Positions 58,416 to 64,000 of a stretch of DNA of 64,000 bases are shown here, in pieces. The position numbers and the translations under genes are program-made. Source of the stretch: an uncultured Ruminococcus sp. (GTDB taxonomy: Bacteria > Bacillota > Clostridia > Oscillospirales > Ruminococcaceae); contig CANQVK010000009.1 in the NCBI GenBank assembly GCA_947627275.1, positions 27,742-91,741 of the forward strand. Reading direction: 5' to 3'. Each line of letters starts with the position of its first letter. The first letter of the stretch is position 1. The notes below the pieces were generated by a model. That model did no database searches and was not told the origin of the DNA. It worked only from the letters and a program-made list of their open reading frames with translations.

Positions 58416-59084
58416 TCAGCTTCTCCTGCATTCGCCGCTGTTTCTGAAAGAACAGCTTTCGCGCATACTACATATATCGCACCCCGATTTTCGTTCCTGT
58501 AAAAGCGAATCGGATATTCCGATTATTGCCGTAACCGATTTAGTCGGTATCAGCATACAGCTTTCTCCGCAGGTCAACCCGATACGCCGCCCTGCGTTCA
58601 GGTATCTTAAAAGCTCCTCCTGCACATCTATAGGCAGGTCGCCGTATCCCGGACTAAACCGCATTGTACGGTTTTCCGCTTTAGTCTGCGAAAAAATCTC
58701 CTCCTCAGCCAAATCGCATACCTGCTCTATCGCTGCGCTGCACAAACAGTCCACCGCAAGCGCGCCTGCCATATCGCTTACAGAAATGCGGCTTATCAGC
58801 CTGTCAGCCTCCGCCGAAACAGTTGCAGCCATAACTATTGCCCTGCTGCAATCCGCCAGAAGTTCACGAATGCTTTTTCCCTTAAGCGGAACACCAAGCC
58901 CCGAAAGGTACACGCCGTCCGGACGAAGCTCTGCCTCCGCTTCACGATAGACATAGGCAGGTCTAAGGGAATTTCTCACTATCGGTTCGTACTTATCGAG
59001 AAGTTCGGCGGTTTGGGAATCGGGAACGCCGCGAACTCCCATATAACGGGCAGCCTCAGCCTTGGAAATATCATGCAGCGTCAT
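58416..59084 (-). CDS. MetH-activation-domain-like protein (vitamin B12-dependent methionine synthase reactivation)
   Basis: RFSPGYGDLPIDVQEELLRYLNAGRRIGLTCGESCMLIPTKSVTAIIGIS; adjacent to metF. Confidence 0.8.
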   Translation of the reverse strand: MTLHDISKAEAARYMGVRGVPDSQTAELLDKYEPIVRNSLRPAYVYREAEAELRPDGVYLSGLGVPLKGKSIRELLADCSRAIVMAATVSAEADRLISRISVSDMAGALAVDCLCSAAIEQVCDLAEEEIFSQTKAENRTMRFSPGYGDLPIDVQEELLRYLNAGRRIGLTCGESCMLIPTKSVTAIIGISDSLLQERKSGCDICSMRESCSFRNSGECRRS

Positions 59085-59941
59085 ACTTCGATAATTCCCG
59101 AGACAGCTTCGCTGATTTTTCTTGCAACATAGGCGTTATTCATGGTGTACAGATGAACGCCGTCAACGTCACCTGCCGCAAGGTCAACGATCTGATTTAT
59201 AGCATAGGCGATTCCCGCATCACGCAAAGCCTCGGGATTATTCTCGTACTTCTGCATGATCTTCACAAATTTATGTGGCAGACTTGCGCCGCATGTAGTG
59301 ACCATACGCTCGATCTGCTTTTTATTGACAACGGGCATAATGCCTGCCTCGATAGGAACGTTTATCCCCTTAGCTCTCGCCTTTTCACGAAAATCATAAA
59401 AGAAATCGTTATCGAAAAAAAGCTGGGTTATAAGGTGGTCTGCGCCTGCGTCAACCTTTATCTTAAGATTGTCGATGTCCTCGTCAAGGCTGTCGGAATC
59501 GGGATGCCCCTCGGGATAACATGCGGCGGCTATGTCAAAATCGCCCTTCGTCCGCAGATACTCGATAAGTCCGCTCGCATGGGTAAAATCCTTGGCAGGA
59601 GGTATCTCAGGGTTTATATCGCCTCTGAGCGCAAGGATATGATCTATCCCACGCGCCTTAGCGTTAGCGATAGTATCGTCTATCTGCCCTCTTGTATAAT
59701 TTATGCAGGGGAGGTGAAGAACAGGCACAACGCCCATAGCCTTTACCCTTGAAGCGATGTCAAGAGCAAGACCGCTGTTTCCGCTGCCTCCTGCGCTGTA
59801 GGTCACACTTATAAAATCAGGCCGCAAGTCGCCTAACTGGTCTAAAGTATTGTAAATTACGTCAACCGAACTGGTATTTTTCGGCGGAAATACCTCAAAG
59901 GAAAACACCTTCTTCTGTTTAAATAAATCTTTTACTCTCAT
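59081..59941 (-). CDS. metF: Methylenetetrahydrofolate reductase
   Basis: FSFEVFPPKNTSS, DFISVTYSAGGSG, HILALRGD, ADHLITQLFFDN. Confidence 0.95.
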   Translation of the reverse strand: MRVKDLFKQKKVFSFEVFPPKNTSSVDVIYNTLDQLGDLRPDFISVTYSAGGSGNSGLALDIASRVKAMGVVPVLHLPCINYTRGQIDDTIANAKARGIDHILALRGDINPEIPPAKDFTHASGLIEYLRTKGDFDIAAACYPEGHPDSDSLDEDIDNLKIKVDAGADHLITQLFFDNDFFYDFREKARAKGINVPIEAGIMPVVNKKQIERMVTTCGASLPHKFVKIMQKYENNPEALRDAGIAYAINQIVDLAAGDVDGVHLYTMNNAYVARKISEAVSGIIEV

Positions 59942-59948
59942 ATCTACC

Positions 59949-60620
59949 TCAATTTATTGACCAGTCGATCTCGTCCATGCCGTGCAGCTTTAAAAACTCG
60001 TTCGCCTTTGAAAAATGCCTGCAACCGAAAAAGCCGTTATAAGCAGAAAGCGGACTTGGATGCGCTGCGGTCAGCACAAGATGATTCGGGTTTGTAATGA
60101 ACTGCTTCTTCGCCTTTGCATCAGCTCCCCAAAGCATGAAAACCATAGGCTTCTCACGGGTATTCAGCAGACGAATGACATCTGTTGTGAATATCTCCCA
60201 CCCCTGCCCACGGTGACTGCGAGGCTGATTCGCTCGGACTGTGAGTACGGAATTTAGCAGCAATACGCCGTTTTCAGCCCACTTTGTAAGCTCTCCGTGC
60301 TTGCCCATATTGTCGATACCCAGATCGTCCCGAATTTCCTTAAAAATATTAACGAGCGACGGCGGCGGCGCTACGCCCTTTCTGACTGAAAAGCTCAGCC
60401 CGTGAGCCTGCCCCTCTCCATGATACGGATCCTGTCCAATAATAACACATTTAACATTATCGTAGGACGTCAGCTTCATAGCGTTGAAAATGTCGTACAT
60501 TCCCGGAAAAATACGCTGAGTTTTATACTCTGAGATCAAAAACTGTCTCAATTTCAGATAATAATCCTTATCGAACTCGCCGTCAAGTATCTCGTCCCAA
60601 TCGTTATTAAAATTAACCAT
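59949..60620 (-). CDS. ung: Uracil-DNA glycosylase
   Basis: VIIGQDPYHGEGQAHGLSFSV, HPSPLSAYNGFFGCRHFS. Confidence 0.97.
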   Translation of the reverse strand: MVNFNNDWDEILDGEFDKDYYLKLRQFLISEYKTQRIFPGMYDIFNAMKLTSYDNVKCVIIGQDPYHGEGQAHGLSFSVRKGVAPPPSLVNIFKEIRDDLGIDNMGKHGELTKWAENGVLLLNSVLTVRANQPRSHRGQGWEIFTTDVIRLLNTREKPMVFMLWGADAKAKKQFITNPNHLVLTAAHPSPLSAYNGFFGCRHFSKANEFLKLHGMDEIDWSIN

Positions 60621-61066
60621 TACTTATGCTCCGTAGAATTAAAAATCGTTCCCTCGTAAAACTTGAACTTCACAAGGGTGTTTCTTTTGTAAGTCAAAGA
60701 ACCCTCCTCGTTAAACGGGATCTTTTCGTAAGCTTCCTTTGAACATTCGATTTTAAGCTTTTTTCCCTTTCGGGTTATAAACTCAAGCTCGTAGTAAGCG
60801 TCAACCAGCTTTACCGAGCCGTCGCTCTCGTAAATACGCAGTCTGTCGTCGCTTTTGCGGACAAGCTTTGCCATTTCGACAATTGGTTCAAAGGAACTTT
60901 TCTGAACGTCCTCTTTTGGCTGTCTGCCGCCCTCTCCTGTGTCCTCCAAGAAAAAATTAAAAATTTTCATAAAGGGGCTTTTTCCGCCGAACAAAATCAT
61001 TACAAGAAGCAGGACAATGATTATCGCTCCCAGCAAAATCAGCAGATTTCTCATCTCCGATGTCAT
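60620..61066 (-). CDS. Hypothetical single-TM protein
   Basis: N-terminal TM; overlaps the ung start by 1 nt. Confidence 0.7.
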   Translation of the reverse strand: MTSEMRNLLILLGAIIIVLLLVMILFGGKSPFMKIFNFFLEDTGEGGRQPKEDVQKSSFEPIVEMAKLVRKSDDRLRIYESDGSVKLVDAYYELEFITRKGKKLKIECSKEAYEKIPFNEEGSLTYKRNTLVKFKFYEGTIFNSTEHK

Positions 61067-61211
61067 GCTACCGCACCTTTCTTTGTTCCCTATGCAGGGT
61101 ATTTATCTTATTTTATTATATATTATTTTTTTCTATTTTGCAATAACTTCTTGAAAATTTATGTATTTTGCTGTATAATTTAAGATAGAAATTGTTTTTT
61201 TGGAGGAATTT

Positions 61212-61916
61212 ATGCAGAAAATTTTAGGACACCTGCGAAAAGCGGTACAAAAATACAATATGATCGAAAACAGCGACAAAATTGCTGTGGGAGTTTCAGG
61301 CGGAAAGGACAGCCTTATTCTCTTGGAGGGACTTGTACGTCTCAGGAGATTCATCGGGATAGACTACGAAATTATGGCGCTTTCTGTTGACGCTATGTTC
61401 GGCGGAACTGCCACGGACTTCTCAGAAATTACGGAACATTGCCAAAAACTCAGCGTCCCACACCTGATTATTCCCACTCGTATCGGAGAGATAGTCTTTG
61501 ACGTTCGCAAGGAAAGATCGCCGTGCAGTCTTTGTGCAAGAATGCGTCGGGGAGCGCTGAACAACACCGCCGCCGAGCTTGGGTGCAGCAAGCTTGCGTT
61601 AGGTCATAATTCCGATGACGCCGCAGAAACCTTTATTATGAACCTCCTTACCGAGGGAAGGATCGGTTGCTTTTCCCCTGTGACGCTGCTTGAAGATAAA
61701 AATTTAACTATTATACGTCCACTTATTCTCGCACCTGAAAAGGACATACGCCGTACAGCGAAAAAGACGAATCTACCTGTGCTTGAGTCCAACTGTCCTG
61801 CCGACGGTCATACAAACCGTCAGAAAGCAAAGGAATTGATCGCAGCTCTCGAACGCGAAAACCACGGCGCAAAATGCTGTATCATAGGCGCAATTCAGCG
61901 TGACATCTGGAGGTAA
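61212..61916 (+). CDS. TtcA/TilS-superfamily ATP-pyrophosphatase (tRNA thiolation-like)
   Basis: GVSGGKDSLILLEGL, CSLCARMRRG, LALGHNSDDAAETFIMN; RBS GGAGG. Confidence 0.88.
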   Translation: MQKILGHLRKAVQKYNMIENSDKIAVGVSGGKDSLILLEGLVRLRRFIGIDYEIMALSVDAMFGGTATDFSEITEHCQKLSVPHLIIPTRIGEIVFDVRKERSPCSLCARMRRGALNNTAAELGCSKLALGHNSDDAAETFIMNLLTEGRIGCFSPVTLLEDKNLTIIRPLILAPEKDIRRTAKKTNLPVLESNCPADGHTNRQKAKELIAALERENHGAKCCIIGAIQRDIWR

Positions 61917-61948
61917 AAAAAAGCTCTCTTTTCAGAGAGCTTTTTTTA
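61917..61948. terminator. Bidirectional terminator
   Basis: AAAAAAGCTCTCttttcaGAGAGCTTTTTTT. Confidence 0.9.
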
Positions 61949-61966
61949 TAGGTCAAGACTAATTAA

Positions 61967-63022
61967 TTAGTCTTCCTTCTTTCTGAGTACAAAAGCAGTA
62001 CCGAGAGCAACTGCAAGACCTGCAACTGCTACGCCAACGCCTGCAACACCAGTCTTAGGAGAATCGTCCTTCTTACCTGTTGTTGTCTTCTTAGCTGTTG
62101 TCTTCTTAGCTGTTGTCTTCTTAGCTGTTGTAACCTTCTTGGTTGTAGTTGTAGAAGCATTTGTTACCTCAGCAGTTGTCTCAGTTGTAGGAGCTGTAGA
62201 AACAACTGTTGAAACTACAGTCGTAGGAGGCTCTGTAGGCGGATCCGTAGGAGGCTCTGTGGGAGGATCTGTAGGCTTCTCACCGTCAGCTATAGCGATA
62301 TAGCCATCGTGTCCGGTATTAATGTCTGCAAGCGCTGCACACTTAGCAATATCCTCATCAGAAGCCTTGAAATTGGGGTTGTATTCAGGGCTGTAGATAC
62401 CTCTTGTAAATGTGTAAGCCTGCATAAGTCTACCTGCTGTATCCTTAGAAACATTTGTAAAGAGATCCTCATTAGTCTTGTTAGATCTGTAGAGGATATC
62501 AATGGGGAATACATCTCCCTCAGCAGCGTCCGCAGGAAGCATTAAATTAAACTCCCATACAACACCGTCAAGTCCCTTATTTGCATCAGCAGCAGAACAT
62601 ACGAAGAAGCCCTTCATATCGAAATCTGCGGCAGTAGGATCAGCATCAGGAGTCTTAGTAGTCAAGTACTTTGCACCTGCTCCTGTTTCAGCAGCAGGAC
62701 CGCCAAACGGATCAAGCTCGACATCAAGACGCTTGTCATAATAGATGTGGAAACCTGTTGCAGCATACTTAGCATTTGCACCTGTTACAGAAACCTGAAT
62801 GTGTCTCGAAGGAGTAGCCTTAGCCTCTTCAAGTGAAATAACTTCCTGTGTCACTGTAATTGTAGGCTTTACCTCAGATGCATCTATTTCTGCTGCTGAG
62901 AATTTTCCGTCCGCTGAAAATCTTGCATCTTCGCTCTCAGCAAAAGCGTTCATTGAAGCTGCTGAAACTGCAACTGCACCAAGAGCAACGAGAGAAAAAG
63001 CTCTCTTTAATGAATTCTTCAT
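61967..63022 (-). CDS. scaE: ScaE-type single-cohesin cell-wall anchoring scaffoldin with C-terminal sorting signal
   Basis: Signal peptide; cohesin AKYAATGFHIYYDKRLDVELD...DGVVWEFNLMLPADAAEGDVFPIDILYR...GRLMQAYTFTRGI; Pro/Thr and Lys/Thr linker; SPKTG-hydrophobic-RKKED. Confidence 0.85.
   Translation of the reverse strand: MKNSLKRAFSLVALGAVAVSAASMNAFAESEDARFSADGKFSAAEIDASEVKPTITVTQEVISLEEAKATPSRHIQVSVTGANAKYAATGFHIYYDKRLDVELDPFGGPAAETGAGAKYLTTKTPDADPTAADFDMKGFFVCSAADANKGLDGVVWEFNLMLPADAAEGDVFPIDILYRSNKTNEDLFTNVSKDTAGRLMQAYTFTRGIYSPEYNPNFKASDEDIAKCAALADINTGHDGYIAIADGEKPTDPPTEPPTDPPTEPPTTVVSTVVSTAPTTETTAEVTNASTTTTKKVTTAKKTTAKKTTAKKTTTGKKDDSPKTGVAGVGVAVAGLAVALGTAFVLRKKED
62081..62131 (-). repeat. 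15-nt tandem repeat encoding (AKKTT)n in the scaE linker
   Basis: tgttgtcttcttagc x3 plus partial. Confidence 0.85.
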
Positions 63023-63106
63023 TTTAGTTACTTTCCTTTCAAATTAGTTAAATATATGTTTATCTGCCGCCGTTTCTGACGGCAGATCTAAACATTTTAA
63101 TTATAC

Positions 63107-64000
63107 TTATTTCTTTGCGTATTGACCAAGAACAACATCCCAAGTATCCTTGCCTGCTGTTGAACCTGTCATTACCTTGCCGTAATATGCCAAGATGAAT
63201 GAAGAGTCATCCGAACCAATAGTTCTTGCAGGCTTGCGAGTCTTCCAGTTCTGCGAATCATTTTCGTTGTCTACATCGCAAAGGAATGCCGCAAGATCAT
63301 CAAGCATAGGATCGCTCTGAACAAGAATATCGTTTGTGGAGAACTGTGTTTCAGCGGCTGGCTTACCTGTCTGCATAGCTGCGTACCATACGAGAACTAC
63401 GCTGGCATCTGATGAGTCTGCCGTCATATCGAGGTCAGCGTCACCCTTAACGCCGATGTAAGCGGTTACTGAAATGCTGCTTCCGTCTAAATTCTTGAGT
63501 ATATCGCCTGCGTTTGCAACGACTGTACCGTCGGCGGCTGTAATAGTTTCCTTAGCGTAAACGGGAATCTGAGAAACGAAGCGTGCTACGCCGTCCTTGT
63601 TGATATTCTCATAAACGACACTGGGAACATCCTTAAACTCAACTGAGTTGAGAATGTCGATCTTTTCGCCGGGTACATTTACTTCCTGACCGAGTACATT
63701 GCCCTCTGCATCGTAATAAACAGTTGAAAGGTCAACGCTGTAGCTGAGGCTGCTGATCTGCTCCTTGTTGAACTCCTTGTCAGTATCAAGGTAGAATCCA
63801 ACCTCTGTCTCAGTCTCGAAGTTTACAACACTCTTCACAACAGCCGTTGTTGTTGAAGGATCGCCGGAAACAGTTGTCTCTGTTCCTGTAGACGATGTGT
63901 TCGTATCTGTAGGCGTTGTGTCTGTAGGAGTTGTACCTGTCTCAGATGTATTTGTATCTGTAGGTGTTGTATCCGTAGGAGTTGTACCTGTCTCAGATGT
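63107..64000 (-). CDS. CttA/ScaB-type protein, C-terminal X-module plus dockerin preceded by a Thr-rich linker; 5' end outside the window
   Basis: VTAYIGVKGDADLDMTADSSDASVVLVWYAAMQTG...FLCDVDNEND...ARTIGSDDSSFILAYYGKVMTG; frame stays open to the edge as TSETGTTPTDTTPTDTN repeats; the ORF-track start at 63838 is an internal GTG. Confidence 0.82.
   Translation of the reverse strand, partial: TSETGTTPTDTTPTDTNTSETGTTPTDTTPTDTNTSSTGTETTVSGDPSTTTAVVKSVVNFETETEVGFYLDTDKEFNKEQISSLSYSVDLSTVYYDAEGNVLGQEVNVPGEKIDILNSVEFKDVPSVVYENINKDGVARFVSQIPVYAKETITAADGTVVANAGDILKNLDGSSISVTAYIGVKGDADLDMTADSSDASVVLVWYAAMQTGKPAAETQFSTNDILVQSDPMLDDLAAFLCDVDNENDSQNWKTRKPARTIGSDDSSFILAYYGKVMTGSTAGKDTWDVVLGQYAKK
63896..64000 (-). 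repeat. 51-nt tandem repeat encoding TSETGTTPTDTTPTDTN (2 full units plus partial)
   Basis: Direct inspection; probably continues past the edge. Confidence 0.85.

Noticed and set aside
58416-59941. MetH-activation-domain gene next to metF as a novel split methionine synthase
   Set aside because: A separate reactivation-domain gene beside metF is, to my knowledge, a known arrangement in Firmicutes; ordinary.
62081-62131. Possible CRISPR-like array (regular direct repeats)
   Set aside because: 15-nt units are contiguous with no spacers and in frame within the scaE linker. No CRISPR array or cas gene seen in the window.
63107-63838. Treating 63107-63838 as a complete 243-aa gene
   Set aside because: The apparent start is an internal GTG; the frame stays open as Thr-rich repeats to the window edge, so the gene is truncated.

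Overview
The window looks like chromosome from a cellulosome-producing Ruminococcus (R. flavefaciens-like). This rests on R. flavefaciens-type dockerins, a ScaE-type cohesin wall anchor and a CttA/ScaB-type X-module-dockerin. Most of it is a conserved Firmicutes backbone: sepF-ylmH-divIVA-ileS-lspA-rluD; miaB-ylbF-mutS-mutL-miaA-hfq; a Gld-like ABC exporter; rimP-nusA-ylxR-ylxQ-infB-rbfA-nrnA-truB-ribF; mazG-HU-S4; and metF-ung. Accessory content lies between these blocks: (i) an ECF-like sigma gene with a long out-of-frame overlap into a membrane anti-sigma-like ORF that is fused in frame to a secreted EF-hand-rich dockerin protein with its own RBS, ATG and signal peptide; (ii) a tandem set of four lipoproteins inserted into the miaB-ylbF-mutS operon; (iii) several dispersed structured repeat families: a six-hairpin element in 3 copies, a three-stem leader-like element in 2 copies just upstream of RBSs, a MITE-like pair with about 18-28 bp TIRs, and smaller palindromes; (iv) a GH26 mannanase-dockerin gene; (v) the end of a sca-type scaffoldin cluster. 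All calls are from reading the sequence; no database search was run.
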